From contig JAHEJW010000019.1 of assembly GCA_024638655.1 (NCBI GenBank), forward strand, positions 1 to 51,400: a stretch of DNA of 51,400 nucleotides. Reading direction: 5' to 3'. Position 1 is the first letter of the stretch, and every line of letters starts with the position of its first letter. The stretch comes from a bacterium (GTDB lineage Bacteria > Actinomycetota > Acidimicrobiia > Spongiisociales > ZC4RG35). The translations under genes and the position numbers were made by a program. Of the stretch, positions 17,211 through 26,761 are shown piece after piece. Below the pieces are notes generated by a model. The model searched no databases. It had not been told where the DNA came from and saw only the letters and a program-made list of their open reading frames with translations.

Positions 17211-18350
17211 TCAGATTCCGGCCGCCATCCTGATTTCGTCGACCCTGTCGAGCTGCTCCCAGGAGAAGGCTGGGCGCCCGAAATGCCCATATGCCGCGGT
17301 CGGGCTGAAGACCGGCTCGGTCAACCGGAGGGAAGAGATGATCGACGCCGGCCGAAAGTCGAAGATCTCCCCAACGATGCTCTCGATCTTCTCGGGGTCG
17401 ATCGCTTCTGTGCGGAATGTATCGACGTGAATCGAGAAGGGCTCAGGCTGACCGATCGCATACGCGACCTGGATCTCGAGCCGCCTGGCGACGCCAGCTG
17501 CAACCAGGTTCTTGGCCGCCCATCGTGCTGCATAGGCCGCCGATCGGTCCACCTTGGTGGAGTCCTTGCCCGAGAATGCTCCCCCACCATGACGGGCATA
17601 ACCGCCATACGTGTCGACGATGACCTTTCGACCCGTCAGTCCGGTGTCGGCTACCGGGCCACCGATCACAAAGCGCCCAGTGGGATTGAAGATGAACTCG
17701 ATCCCGGGCGACAACAGCTCGTCGGGTATGACCTCGGCAACCACCACTTCGAAGATCTCGCTCTTCATTTCTTCGTTGGACCGGCCGTCGGCGTGGTGGG
17801 TCGAGATCAGGACCTTCTCCACCGCAATGGGTCTGTCCCCCTCATATCTCACCATCACCTGTGTCTTGCCGTCGGGGCGCAGGTAGTCGAGGAGACCACT
17901 CTTGCGGACTCGGGCCAACCGCTCGGCTAGCCGATGGGCCAGCTGGATTGGGAGCGGCATGAGCTCCTCGGTCTCATCCACGGCGAACCCGAACATCATT
18001 CCCTGGTCCCCTGCACCCATGTCTTTCGACACGCCCTGGGCGATATCGGGACTCTGCTCGTCGACGCGGTTGAGCACCTCGATGGTGGCTCCGTCGAAGT
18101 CGGGGTCGAAGCCGTCGTAGCCGATCTCGATGATGCGGTCGCGAACGATCTGTTCGATGTCCATCTCACCGCTTGCAGATATCTCTCCTCCGATCACGGC
18201 GAGGCGAGTCGTCACGAAGGTCTCACAGGCCACTCTGGCCGTCGGGTCCAGGTTGAGAGCGGCGTCGAGCACTGCGTCGGATACCGCGTCCGCGACCTTG
18301 TCGGGGTGACCCTCGGTAACGGACTCCGAGGTGAAGTAGCTCGATCTCAT
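17211..18350 (-). CDS. metK: S-adenosylmethionine synthetase
   Basis: This enzyme makes SAM from methionine and ATP, feeding the methyltransferase at 7002-7760 among others. The 379-aa product shows SYFTSESVTEGHPDKVADAV at its start, GAGDQGMMFGFA (about 112-123), RPDGKTQV, and the P-loop-like GGAFSGKDSTKVDRSAAY. ATG at 18350 gives the conserved N-terminus; the longer frame upstream has no similarity. It follows coaBC by 14 nt, leaving no room for a SAM riboswitch. Confidence 0.97.
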   Translation of the reverse strand: MRSSYFTSESVTEGHPDKVADAVSDAVLDAALNLDPTARVACETFVTTRLAVIGGEISASGEMDIEQIVRDRIIEIGYDGFDPDFDGATIEVLNRVDEQSPDIAQGVSKDMGAGDQGMMFGFAVDETEELMPLPIQLAHRLAERLARVRKSGLLDYLRPDGKTQVMVRYEGDRPIAVEKVLISTHHADGRSNEEMKSEIFEVVVAEVIPDELLSPGIEFIFNPTGRFVIGGPVADTGLTGRKVIVDTYGGYARHGGGAFSGKDSTKVDRSAAYAARWAAKNLVAAGVARRLEIQVAYAIGQPEPFSIHVDTFRTEAIDPEKIESIVGEIFDFRPASIISSLRLTEPVFSPTAAYGHFGRPAFSWEQLDRVDEIRMAAGI

Positions 18351-18364
18351 CGGGACCTTTGAGA

Positions 18365-19543
18365 TTACCCCTGAGGGTCGATGGTGGTCAGGATCAGGTC
18401 GACCAGCTTCCGGGCAACCTCCCTCTTGCTCATCAGGGGCCATGGATCGGTCTGGCCGCCTGAATCGATGATCACGACTTCGTTGGTATCGGAGCCAAAG
18501 CTCGACCCGGGTTCGGAGACGTTGTTGTACACCAGCAAGTCGACCTTCTTGGCCCTTGCCTTCTCGATCGCACGCTCAACGCCGCCGGTCTCGGCGGCGA
18601 ATCCCACGACGAAGGGGCGATTCTGGCGCCCCACGACCGATGCGAGGATGTCGGGTGTGGACTGGAGGGTTATGGAGCTCATGCCGTCCGCTCTGGCGAC
18701 CTTCTCACCAAAAACTTCGGCGGGTCTGAAGTCGGCCACGGCCGCTGCGAATACGGCTACATCAGCCTCCTCCTCGAGGACCGCGGACTGCATCTCAGCG
18801 GCGGTCTCCACACGGACGACCTTCACGGATGGCAGCGCGGGAAGGTCGGAAGTGGTGACGAGAGTCGTGTGAAAACCTCTTCGCGCCGCTTCGTCTGCGA
18901 TGGCGTGTCCCATCTTGCCCGACGACCTGTTTCCCAGGAACCTGACAGGGTCAATCGGCTCCCGTGTGCCACCGGCGGTAACCACGAGTCGGCGGCCACC
19001 TCCGGATTGATCGAACAGCGCCTCCAGAGCTTCGATTATCTGCTCCGGCTCGGAGACTCTCCCGACGCCGATGTCTCCGCCGGCCAGTTCGCCAGTCTCG
19101 GGCCCAACCAGGCGATAGCCGTCCTCGACGAGAGTCTCGATGTTGCGTCTGGTCGCAACGTGCTCCCACATCTCGGTGTGCATGGCCGGGGCGAGCAGGA
19201 CGGGCGCCTCGGTGGCGAGGAGTGTCGCCGTGAGCAGATCGGATGAGACACCATTGGCGATTCGGGCGATGGTGGCTGCAGTTGCAGGAGCCACTACAAC
19301 CGCATCAGACCAGCGTGCCAACTCGGTATGTGGCGACACCGACTCGTCCTCGAACAAGGAACGGTGGGGTTGTCTGCCGGTGATCGCGGCGAAAGTCTGC
19401 GTGCCGATGAATTCGGTGGCGGAATCGGTGAGGATGACCTCCAGATCGACACCTGCTTCGACGAGGCGTCGGGCCAGGAAGGCGGACTTGTACGCGGCCA
19501 CCCCTCCGGTGACGGCGAGCAGGACTCGCCGACCGTTGAGCAC
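18365..19543 (-). CDS. coaBC: Phosphopantothenoylcysteine decarboxylase/synthetase
   Basis: This bifunctional coenzyme A enzyme joins cysteine to 4'-phosphopantothenate (CoaB) and decarboxylates the product (CoaC, FMN-dependent). The 392-aa chain has CoaC at about 1-180 with AVTGGVAAYKSAFLARRL, the catalytic-His segment PHTELARWSD and PAMHTEMW. CoaB (about 190-392) has VTAGGTREPIDPVRFLGNRSSGKMG, AAVADFRP and NNVSEPGSSFGSDTNEV. The E. coli PAMN Asn is His here, and the Cys of the ACG loop is absent; I believe this is the general actinobacterial variant. GTG start at 19543 immediately follows the rpoZ stop. Confidence 0.96.
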   Translation of the reverse strand: MLNGRRVLLAVTGGVAAYKSAFLARRLVEAGVDLEVILTDSATEFIGTQTFAAITGRQPHRSLFEDESVSPHTELARWSDAVVVAPATAATIARIANGVSSDLLTATLLATEAPVLLAPAMHTEMWEHVATRRNIETLVEDGYRLVGPETGELAGGDIGVGRVSEPEQIIEALEALFDQSGGGRRLVVTAGGTREPIDPVRFLGNRSSGKMGHAIADEAARRGFHTTLVTTSDLPALPSVKVVRVETAAEMQSAVLEEEADVAVFAAAVADFRPAEVFGEKVARADGMSSITLQSTPDILASVVGRQNRPFVVGFAAETGGVERAIEKARAKKVDLLVYNNVSEPGSSFGSDTNEVVIIDSGGQTDPWPLMSKREVARKLVDLILTTIDPQG

Positions 19544-19765
19544 TTACTCCTCTACGGTCTCGACCGCGACCTTGCCCTCGGCGATCTCCTCCATGGCGAT
19601 GGTCAGCGGCTTGCGAGAAAGGGAGTGGACCTGGGGAGGGACGAACTCTCCGTAGCCAACGCCGAGCTGATGGAAATAGCTGTTGATCTGACGCGCCCTA
19701 CGAGCGGACACGACGACAGTCGCGAACCTGTTGCCAATTTGATCGATTACGTCTTCGAGCTTCAT
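19544..19765 (-). CDS. rpoZ: RNA polymerase omega subunit
   Basis: The omega chain helps beta-prime fold and assemble, and forms part of ppGpp binding sites in some bacteria. The 73-aa protein starts MKLEDVIDQIGNRFATVVV and has the signature SARRARQINSYFHQLG. The C-terminal tail EEIAEGKV is normal for the family. It is short for an actinobacterial omega. ATG at 19765 has an AGGA upstream. Its place before coaBC-metK matches actinobacterial gene order. Confidence 0.95.
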   Translation of the reverse strand: MKLEDVIDQIGNRFATVVVSARRARQINSYFHQLGVGYGEFVPPQVHSLSRKPLTIAMEEIAEGKVAVETVEE

Positions 19766-19820
19766 TGAATTCCTGTTCGGAAGGGGCTTTTGACACCCAG
19801 AGGCTACCGCACTCGGGCCA

Positions 19821-20366
19821 TCAAACCAGATCTACGGCTTCGAGTTGACCGAGGATTCGGGTCACTACCTCGTCTATACCGATGTCGGAAGTGTCGATCA
19901 CGAGGTCGTAGTGGTCATGGTCTGTGTAGTCGAGACCGTAGTAGTTGAGGTAGCGCTCCCTCTCAGACTCGGTGCGTGACTCGATGGCCCTCATCGTCGT
20001 ATCCAGGTCCACGTTCTCGTGCTCACTTCCTCGCCGAGCCTCGAATACCCGGAGGGCGGCCACCTCCGGTCTCACATCGAGGAAGACCTTCACCGAGTCG
20101 GGGGCAAAGTGCCACCCGAGACGGGCGTCCATCACGAAATCACCCCCTGCTTCGGCGAGTCGGATTGTCCTCTCGTCGATCTCCCTGTCGATGTCTCCGC
20201 GGTTCTGGGCCGATCGGGATAGCTCCAGGATGGACACCCCCCGCTCTGCCGCCATCTCCCGCATGAAGTCGCCTGCGGAGACATGCGGAATCCCGAGGGT
20301 CATTGCCACGCGGGCTGCCACGACGCTCTTGCCTGATCCCGGTCGGCCCGAGATCGTGACGATCAT
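19821..20366 (-). CDS. cmk: Archaeal-type cytidylate kinase (in the usual gmk position)
   Basis: This 181-aa P-loop kinase should phosphorylate CMP/dCMP. Walker A is GRPGSGKS (7-14). HVSAGDFMREMAAERG, DREIDERTIRLAE and a closing YDLVIDTS match the compact archaeal cytidylate kinase family (TIGR02173 type), not bacterial Cmk of ~225 aa. It also lacks guanylate kinase features such as SGPSGVGK and its GMP-binding tyrosines and serine. In Actinobacteria the gene between mihF and rpoZ is normally gmk, so this looks like a replacement, with gmk elsewhere or its job done otherwise. It starts at ATG 20366, 13 nt after mihF. Substrate is inferred from family resemblance only; AAA-type adenylate-kinase-like function is the alternative. 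Confidence 0.82.
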   Translation of the reverse strand: MIVTISGRPGSGKSVVAARVAMTLGIPHVSAGDFMREMAAERGVSILELSRSAQNRGDIDREIDERTIRLAEAGGDFVMDARLGWHFAPDSVKVFLDVRPEVAALRVFEARRGSEHENVDLDTTMRAIESRTESERERYLNYYGLDYTDHDHYDLVIDTSDIGIDEVVTRILGQLEAVDLV

Positions 20367-20379
20367 CCTGAAACTCGCT

Positions 20380-20694
20380 TCAGGAGAACTCGGCTAGGAG
20401 CGCTTCCTTCTGGTTGTCCCCGAGGCCCCGGATCCGACGATTCTCGGCTATTCCGATCGATTCCATCAACCGCTTCGCCTTTATCTTCCCGGTCCCCGGC
20501 ATCGCGGCGATGAGCGACTCGACCTTGAGCCCTGCCAATAGCTCGTTCTCATCCGCCTTCACGAAGAGCTCTGACAGGCGAAGCGACCCGGTCTTGAGCA
20601 ACTCTTTCGTCTCGGCCCGTACCCGCCGGGCCTCCGCGGCCTTCTCGAGAGCCTTCCGACGCTGCTCGTCGGTCAACTTGGGTGGCTGTGCCAT
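20380..20694 (-). CDS. mihF: Actinobacterial integration host factor mIHF
   Basis: This nucleoid-associated protein bends DNA and is restricted to Actinobacteria; it is unrelated to HU/IHF of E. coli. The 104-aa product has a basic N-terminal helix (LTDEQRRKALEKAAEARRVRA cut at its ends), then a helix-two-turn-helix region with SLIAAMPGTGKIKAKRLM and RRIRGLGDNQK, which matches the DNA-contacting part of mycobacterial mIHF. I start it at ATG 20694, 11 nt after a GGAGGAG, and not at the longer frame's 20742. The 79-bp gap upstream has a TATGCT -10-like element but no clear -35. Confidence 0.95.
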   Translation of the reverse strand: MAQPPKLTDEQRRKALEKAAEARRVRAETKELLKTGSLRLSELFVKADENELLAGLKVESLIAAMPGTGKIKAKRLMESIGIAENRRIRGLGDNQKEALLAEFS

Positions 20695-20773
20695 ACCTGA
20701 TGTGACTCCTCCACTAGAGGTTTCCCCGGCGATGCGGAGCATAGGCGCACGATAGCCGCGCGACCACGCCGAT

Positions 20774-21463
20774 TCATGAAAAGATGCCTACAGAACGGGC
20801 GATTTCGGCTGCCGCTGCGCGAGGGTCCCGCGCCGAGGTGATGGCGCGCCCGACAACGAGGAGATCGGCTCCCATGGCCAATGCCTCTTCCGGAGTTGCG
20901 GTTCTCTTCTGATCGCCTGCAGGGGTACCCGGAGGTCTTATGCCCGGCGTCACCTTCAGGAGTCCAGGCGGCGAATCCACCAATGCATTCAGCTCCAACG
21001 GGGAGCACACGACACCCTCGGCACCTGAGGCCGCGGCCAATTGCGCCAGGGTCAAGACACGTTCGGCGACGTCTCCGCCGAACCCGGCTTCGGTCAGATC
21101 GGATTGGTCTATCGAGGTCAACACGGTCACCGCCAGGACTCCGCCTCCCCCACCGGCGGTGAACCCCTCCACGGCGGCCTCGATCATCTCCTTCCCCCCG
21201 GTTGAATGGACGGTAAGCCACCTGGCACCGCGTAGACCAATCTGCCTGGCCGCGGCCGAGACCGTGTTCGGGATGTCGTGAAGCTTCGCATCGGCGAATA
21301 CAGGCAGACCTAGCTCTGCGATCTCGGAAATGATCGACGGGCCCTCTGCCATGATCAGCTCGAGGCCAACTTTGAAGCCCCCGACGTAGGCACGGAGTGA
21401 GCCCGCCAGGTTCCGACCCGTTTCACCGTCGGACACGTCGAGGGCTACGAGTATCGGATTCAC
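20774..21463 (-). CDS. pyrF: Orotidine 5'-phosphate decarboxylase, class I short type
   Basis: This enzyme decarboxylates OMP to UMP, the last de novo pyrimidine step. The 229-aa TIM barrel has ILVALDVSD, the catalytic tetrad segment FADAKLHDIPNTV (DxKxxD), KVTPGIRPPG and DLLVVGRAIT. This is the short class of E. coli and B. subtilis, not the ~275-aa type 2 of mycobacteria. A GTG at 21463 overlaps the pyrD stop as GTGA; a TTG one codon earlier is possible. It is last in the pyr run. Confidence 0.96.
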   Translation of the reverse strand: MNPILVALDVSDGETGRNLAGSLRAYVGGFKVGLELIMAEGPSIISEIAELGLPVFADAKLHDIPNTVSAAARQIGLRGARWLTVHSTGGKEMIEAAVEGFTAGGGGGVLAVTVLTSIDQSDLTEAGFGGDVAERVLTLAQLAAASGAEGVVCSPLELNALVDSPPGLLKVTPGIRPPGTPAGDQKRTATPEEALAMGADLLVVGRAITSARDPRAAAAEIARSVGIFS

Positions 21464-22380
21464 CAACCGGCGACCTGTCCGATCAAATCTCGAACCGACG
21501 AGATCCCCTGCGAACTCAGCAGCGTGTCAACCTCACCCATGATCCTTCGTCCCGCCTTGGGCTCGGCGAAGTGGACCGTTCCCGCTGCGACGGCGCTTGC
21601 ACCCGCCAGCAGGTACTCGATCACATCCGATCCGCTCACGACACCACCGCAGGCAACGACGGGCAAGTCCGGGAGGGCTGTGGACACCTCGTAGACGCAG
21701 CGCATCGAAATGGGCTTCAGACCAGGACCGCTGTAGCCGCCTACTCCGCCAGACAGCAAGGGTCTACGTGTGGCCGGCGATACGCCGAACCCGAGAGCCG
21801 TATTCGTCAGAACCACGAAATCGGCACCAGCGTCGCGACACGCCCGGGCGGCTGCCACGATGTCGGGGGTGTTGGGCGAGAGCTTGGCGCCCACCGCGAC
21901 GGTCGCCACGGACGCCACCGCCCCGACTACTTGTGCACTCCGAGCCGGATCGAATGAGAACATCTGCCCGTCTTCGAGATTCGGACACGAGAGGTTGATC
22001 TCGATGGCGGCAACGCCAGCCGAGCACAGGCCTTCGGCCACGCGGGCGAAGCCCTGGGCATCGTGAGCAACGGCCGACCCCCAGACCGGTACTCCGAGTC
22101 GGGAAATCTTCCGCCCGACTTCTTCCACCCATGCGTCGATGCCCGGGTTCTGGATGCCAATGCCGTTCAGCATGCCGCTCGGCAGAGGAGCCAATCTCGG
22201 CGGCGGCCTGCCCTTCCATGGCTCCGGAGCGACCGACTTGGCCACGGCCGCGCCGTAGGGCTCAGGATCGGCCACCTCGACCCACTCCCAAACCGACCCC
22301 ACGGTCCCACTGGCGGCGATGAGAGGTGATCTCAGCTCGAGTGAGGAACCAAGAGAGGTGGTCAGCCCGCCCGATGCCAT
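21460..22380 (-). CDS. pyrD: Dihydroorotate dehydrogenase, class 1 (1B-like)
   Basis: This enzyme oxidises dihydroorotate to orotate with FMN. The 306-aa barrel has [19 protein letters not shown], the class 1 active-site motif EINLSCPN with Cys132 as base, [27 protein letters not shown] and the phosphate-binding VACGGV. Cys in place of Ser marks class 1, and the overall pattern resembles 1B, which normally needs the PyrK iron-sulfur/FAD partner to pass electrons to NAD. No pyrK is present between carB and pyrD or elsewhere in the window. ATG at 22380 overlaps carB by 19 nt; the 30-residue longer frame is out of family. Confidence 0.95.
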   Translation of the reverse strand: MASGGLTTSLGSSLELRSPLIAASGTVGSVWEWVEVADPEPYGAAVAKSVAPEPWKGRPPPRLAPLPSGMLNGIGIQNPGIDAWVEEVGRKISRLGVPVWGSAVAHDAQGFARVAEGLCSAGVAAIEINLSCPNLEDGQMFSFDPARSAQVVGAVASVATVAVGAKLSPNTPDIVAAARACRDAGADFVVLTNTALGFGVSPATRRPLLSGGVGGYSGPGLKPISMRCVYEVSTALPDLPVVACGGVVSGSDVIEYLLAGASAVAAGTVHFAEPKAGRRIMGEVDTLLSSQGISSVRDLIGQVAGW

Positions 22381-25300
22381 TCCTGGAGGCTCCGCGGCTT
22401 GTTGATCGCTCCCGGGCCGGCGCGGAGGCTCCGAGCCACCGCCAATCCCCCTTGGATGGTCGTCACGCAAGGGATCTTGTGCCGCCTGGCTGCCTGGCGG
22501 ATGGTTCGCCCGTCCGACCGCGCCTTTCCGCCTCGAGGCGTGTTGATCACAAGCTGGATCTCACCCGCTTCGAGCCGCTGGCTTATGTCACGGTCGCCTT
22601 CGCCGACCTTGTTGACCGGTTCGGCCCTCACAGCATGATGGGCCAGATATCGGGCGGTCCCGTGGGTAGCGATGAGGTCGAACCCGAGCATGGCGAAGGC
22701 CTGAGCCACCGCCAGGCCCATCGGCTTGTCCCGGTCAGCGAAGGAAAGGAAGACGCGACCCCTGTCTGCGAGCACGTTGCCGGCGCCGAGCAGAGCCTTT
22801 CCGTACGCCACACCCACGTCCGGACCAATTCCCATCACCTCACCAGTCGATTTCATCTCGGGACCGAGGACGTTGTCTTCCTCCGGAAAGCGATCCCATG
22901 GCAGGACGGCGTCTTTCACCGACACAAAATCGACTTCCCTGCCCTGTGGAGGCAGAACGCCTTCTCTCCTCAGGTCGTCCAGGGAGCTCCCCATCATCAC
23001 CCGAGCTGCGATCCTGGCCAGCGGGATCGCCCTCGCTTTGGATATGAACGGAACGGTCCTGCTGGCACGAGGGTTGGCTTCGAGGACGTAAACCGTGTCC
23101 CCCTTGACGGCAAACTGGATATTGATGAGGCCTTGGACCTCCAGAGCCGCGGCCAACTCCCTGGTCGCGCGGAGAATCTCTTTCATGGCCTCATCCGAAA
23201 TGGTGGGAGGCGGTGTCACACAACCAGAGTCACCGGAGTGGATCCCTGCCTCCTCGACGTGCTCCATCACTCCCCCGACGAGCAGCTCGTGCCCATCGAA
23301 GACGGCGTCGACATCGACCTCGACCGCGGACTCGAGAAAGCGGTCGATGAGAATCGGGTTCTGCGTGACTTCCGGATCGCCCTCGCCATAGATCTCCCTG
23401 ACATAGGTGGCCAGCTCTTCCAGGCTGTACACAACCCTCATACGTCTTCCGCCAAGGACGAATGACGGTCGGACGACCACGGGCAGGCCGATCTGATCGA
23501 CGACCTCCTCGGCCTCCGCCGCCGACATCGCGGTACCGGCTGCGGGCTGCTTCAGCCCCAGGTTTCGGCATATCTCGGCGAACTGCTCGCGATCCTCGGC
23601 AAGAGCTATCGATCTGGGCGATGTGCCTGCGATGTTCACGCCGGCGCGATGGAGACTCTCCGCGAGGTTGAGGGGCGTCTGCCCTCCCAGTTGGACGATG
23701 ACCGCTTCCGGCTCCTCGGCAGCTATCACATCCAGCACGTCCTCGGCCGTCAGCGGCTCGAAGTACAGGCGATCGGAAGTGTCGTAGTCGGTTGACACAG
23801 TCTCCGGGTTGCAGTTGATCATGACCGTCTCATAGCCGGCGTCCCTCAGCGCAAAACTGGCATGAACACAGCAGTAATCGAACTCGATTCCCTGGCCGAT
23901 CCGATTTGGCCCCGATCCGAGGACTACGACCCGCGGCTTGTCTGCAGGCGTCACCTCGCTCTCGTCCTCGAAGGTTCCGTACAGGTAGGGCGTGTGAGCT
24001 TCGAACTCGGCAGCGCAGGTGTCGACCGTCTTGAACGTCTTGATCAGCCCGGCACCGCTCCGAGTCGCCCGGATCTCGTTCTCGGTCATACCCCACAAGT
24101 AGGCGACCTGCGCGTCAGAGAACCCGTAGCGTTTGGCCTCCGCAAGCAGTGGGGTGTCCTTCGAGCTCTCCATCTCCTTGCGGACCTCGACGATTTCGGC
24201 CATCTGATCCACGAACCAGGCATCGATGAATGACAGGCTCGCCACCTCGTGGACCGTCCAGTCCCGATATAGCGCCTCGGCGACGGCGAAGATCCGATCG
24301 GGGGTGGGTACCGAAACCGCAGTGCGCAGATCGTCGTCGGACAACGACCTCAAGCTTGCCTCGGTCTTGTCGGCGTTGAGCCCGGAGTGGCCGTTCTCGA
24401 GGCTGCGCAGGGCCTTCTGTAGAGCCTCGGGAAAGGTCCTCCCAATGGCCATGGCCTCTCCGACACTCCGCATCGACGTCGTCAAGGTCCTCGACGCATT
24501 TGGGAATTTGGCGAAGTCGAACCTGGGGATCTTGACCACGACATAGTCGAGTGCCGGCTCGAAACTGGCCGGGGTGGCTCCGGTTATGTCGTTGGCGATC
24601 TCATCGAGCGTCATCCCGACGGCTAGCAATGCGGCGATCTTGGCGATAGGGAATCCGGTGGCCTTCGAAGCGAGCGCCGATGAGCGACTGACCCTTGGAT
24701 TCATCTCGATGACGAGACGGCGACCGGTCTCCGGATCGACTGCGAACTGCACGTTCGAGCCCCCGGTCTCCACCCCGATTGCCTGAAGGACCTTGATGCC
24801 CTCGTCGCGCATCTCCTGGTATTCCCTGTCCGACAGGGTCTGAATTGGGGCGACTGTGATCGAGTCGCCTGTATGCACTCCCATGGGGTCGAGGTTTTCG
24901 ATGGAGCACACGATGACCGCGTTCCCGGCCCGGTCCCTCATGACCTCGAGCTCGAACTCCTTCCACCCGAGCACCGATTCCTCCACCAGGATCTCTCCCA
25001 CTGGTGACGTCGCCAGGCCGAGGCGTGCCTTCTCCAAGAACTCCTCCTCGTCGTCGGCGATCCCGGTCCCACCGCCTCCGAGGATGAATGAGGGCCTGAT
25101 CATCAGCGGGTAGCCGATGTCAGCTGCAATGCGCAGGGCCTCGCCCATGGAACGGGCATAGCCGGCCCGCGGCACATCGAGTCCGACGTTCTCCATCGTC
25201 TCCTTGAAAAGACCCCGGTCCTCGGCGCGATCGATTGCATCCAGACCAGCACCAATCATCTGGACACCATGTCGATCGAGGACTCCTGAACGAGCCAGCT

Positions 25301-25601
25301 CGCTGGCGACGTTGAGGGCGGTCTGGCCACCGAGCGTGGGTAGGAGTGCGTCCGGACGCTCCCGGGCAATTATCTCCTCAACCACCTCAGGGGTGATTGG
25401 CTCGATGTAGGTGGCGTCGGCGAACTCCGGGTCGGTCATGATCGTCGCTGGGTTCGAGTTGACCAGGACGACGCGATAACCATGAGATCTGAGCACTTTG
25501 GCCGCCTGAGTCCCCGAGTAATCGAACTCACAGGCCTGGCCGATGATGATGGGGCCCGATCCGATCAGGAGTATCGAGCGGATATCGCGTCTCGGAGGCA
25601 T
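22362..25601 (-). CDS. carB: Carbamoyl-phosphate synthase large chain
   Basis: This subunit makes carbamoyl phosphate from bicarbonate, ammonia (from CarA) and two ATP. At 1079 aa it has the duplicated layout: first ATP-grasp half (about 1-400, with [20 protein letters not shown]), an oligomerisation region, a second ATP-grasp half (about 550-930, starting [20 protein letters not shown]), and the C-terminal MGS-like allosteric domain (about 935-1079, [17 protein letters not shown]). ATG at 25601 overlaps the carA stop by one base. Confidence 0.98.
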   Translation of the reverse strand: MPPRRDIRSILLIGSGPIIIGQACEFDYSGTQAAKVLRSHGYRVVLVNSNPATIMTDPEFADATYIEPITPEVVEEIIARERPDALLPTLGGQTALNVASELARSGVLDRHGVQMIGAGLDAIDRAEDRGLFKETMENVGLDVPRAGYARSMGEALRIAADIGYPLMIRPSFILGGGGTGIADDEEEFLEKARLGLATSPVGEILVEESVLGWKEFELEVMRDRAGNAVIVCSIENLDPMGVHTGDSITVAPIQTLSDREYQEMRDEGIKVLQAIGVETGGSNVQFAVDPETGRRLVIEMNPRVSRSSALASKATGFPIAKIAALLAVGMTLDEIANDITGATPASFEPALDYVVVKIPRFDFAKFPNASRTLTTSMRSVGEAMAIGRTFPEALQKALRSLENGHSGLNADKTEASLRSLSDDDLRTAVSVPTPDRIFAVAEALYRDWTVHEVASLSFIDAWFVDQMAEIVEVRKEMESSKDTPLLAEAKRYGFSDAQVAYLWGMTENEIRATRSGAGLIKTFKTVDTCAAEFEAHTPYLYGTFEDESEVTPADKPRVVVLGSGPNRIGQGIEFDYCCVHASFALRDAGYETVMINCNPETVSTDYDTSDRLYFEPLTAEDVLDVIAAEEPEAVIVQLGGQTPLNLAESLHRAGVNIAGTSPRSIALAEDREQFAEICRNLGLKQPAAGTAMSAAEAEEVVDQIGLPVVVRPSFVLGGRRMRVVYSLEELATYVREIYGEGDPEVTQNPILIDRFLESAVEVDVDAVFDGHELLVGGVMEHVEEAGIHSGDSGCVTPPPTISDEAMKEILRATRELAAALEVQGLINIQFAVKGDTVYVLEANPRASRTVPFISKARAIPLARIAARVMMGSSLDDLRREGVLPPQGREVDFVSVKDAVLPWDRFPEEDNVLGPEMKSTGEVMGIGPDVGVAYGKALLGAGNVLADRGRVFLSFADRDKPMGLAVAQAFAMLGFDLIATHGTARYLAHHAVRAEPVNKVGEGDRDISQRLEAGEIQLVINTPRGGKARSDGRTIRQAARRHKIPCVTTIQGGLAVARSLRAGPGAINKPRSLQEWHRAG

Positions 25602-26761
25602 CAGCCTGACCGTTCGATCATCGTGGCAAAACTGTCGAACAGGGGACGCGCGTCTCGCGGTCCGGGCGCCGCCTCCGGGTGATATTGAACCCCGAAGACC
25701 GGGTGCTCATCTAGAGCGATGCCCTCGACGGTGCCGTCGTTCAGATTCTGATGTGTGGGCCGGACGATTCCGAATTCGGTCTCTACCAGGGCGGGAAGCA
25801 GTTCCGGGCCGACCAACCCATCCCGATGCGGTGGGCTCGAATCGGTCAAGGACCACAGGTCGACGGCAAAACCGTGGTTCTGTGCAGTTATTTCCACCCG
25901 CCCGTCCTCCAACCTCCTGACCGGGTGGTTGCCCCCGTGATGGCCGAACGGGAGCTTGAAGGTGCGCGCTCCCACCGCCAGGCCGAGAATTTGATGGCCG
26001 AGGCATATGCCGAAGATCGGCAATTTCCCGATCAAATCGCGAACAGCCACTGTCGCGTCAGAAAGGGGCTCAGGGTCGCCCGGACCGTTGGAGATGAACA
26101 CTCCACGCGGGCTCCTCTCGAGGATCTCATCGGCACCGGTCGCAGCCGGAAGAACTTCGACGTCGTAGCCGCGCCCGGTGAGATTCCGCAGGATGTCGGT
26201 CTTCATACCGAGATCGATTGCGGCGATCAATCCACGAGAATGCCCTTCTGCCTCGAGCCTGTAGGGCTCGGGCGTCGAGACTCCGCTTGCCAGATCTTGA
26301 CCCTCCATCCGAGGAGCCGAGGCCGCCATCTCGATCATCTCGCGTTCGCTCGCGTCGCCACCGATGGCCACCGGCATAGCACCGCGATCGCGTATGTGTC
26401 GGGTGAGCCTCCTGGTGTCGACATCCGAGATCGCCACGACGTCGTGGGCGCAGAGGTAATCGGCTAGTGATCCCTCGGATCGCCAGTTGGATTCCCTCCG
26501 CGACAGCGACCTCATCACGAACCCGGAGACCGACGGGCCGGCCGACTGGACATCGGCATCGGTTACGCCGTAGTTGCCGATGTGCGATGCCGTCATGACG
26601 ACCACCTGGCCTGCGTAGGAGGGGTCGGTGAGGATCTCCTGATAGCCGGTCATAGACGTGTTGAACACCGCCTCGCCGATGGCAACGCCCTCGACACCCA
26701 CCAACCTTCCCCTGAACACCTCGCCGTCGGCCGTGGCGAGAATGGCTGTCCGCGTCCTCAT
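25601..26761 (-). CDS. carA: Carbamoyl-phosphate synthase small chain (glutaminase)
   Basis: CarA hydrolyses glutamine and channels ammonia to CarB. The 386-aa product has the N-terminal CPSase domain (about 3-135, with [19 protein letters not shown]) and a class I glutamine amidotransferase domain (about 180-380). The nucleophile is Cys253 in [10 protein letters not shown], followed by HHGGNHPV and, near the end, the catalytic His-Glu segment YHPEA. ATG at 26761 overlaps the pyrC stop (ATGA); the frame 42 codons longer is discarded because it lies in pyrC and is unlike CarA. Confidence 0.98.
   Translation of the reverse strand: MRTRTAILATADGEVFRGRLVGVEGVAIGEAVFNTSMTGYQEILTDPSYAGQVVVMTASHIGNYGVTDADVQSAGPSVSGFVMRSLSRRESNWRSEGSLADYLCAHDVVAISDVDTRRLTRHIRDRGAMPVAIGGDASEREMIEMAASAPRMEGQDLASGVSTPEPYRLEAEGHSRGLIAAIDLGMKTDILRNLTGRGYDVEVLPAATGADEILERSPRGVFISNGPGDPEPLSDATVAVRDLIGKLPIFGICLGHQILGLAVGARTFKLPFGHHGGNHPVRRLEDGRVEITAQNHGFAVDLWSLTDSSPPHRDGLVGPELLPALVETEFGIVRPTHQNLNDGTVEGIALDEHPVFGVQYHPEAAPGPRDARPLFDSFATMIERSG

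Noticed and set aside
18351-18364. SAM riboswitch before metK
   Set aside because: Only 14 nt separate coaBC and metK, too short for any SAM aptamer.
18365-19543. CoaBC with PAMH instead of PAMN as a broken active site
   Set aside because: I recall the same His variant in mycobacterial CoaBC, so it is likely a normal actinobacterial form, not a defect.
22326-23465. A 379-codon plus-strand open frame, and other long plus-strand frames (for example 5163-5753, 6273-7316, 45655-46458)
   Set aside because: They lie exactly antisense to well-conserved genes (carB, pheT, pheS, rel), show no recognisable domains, and are what high G+C codon use produces opposite real genes.
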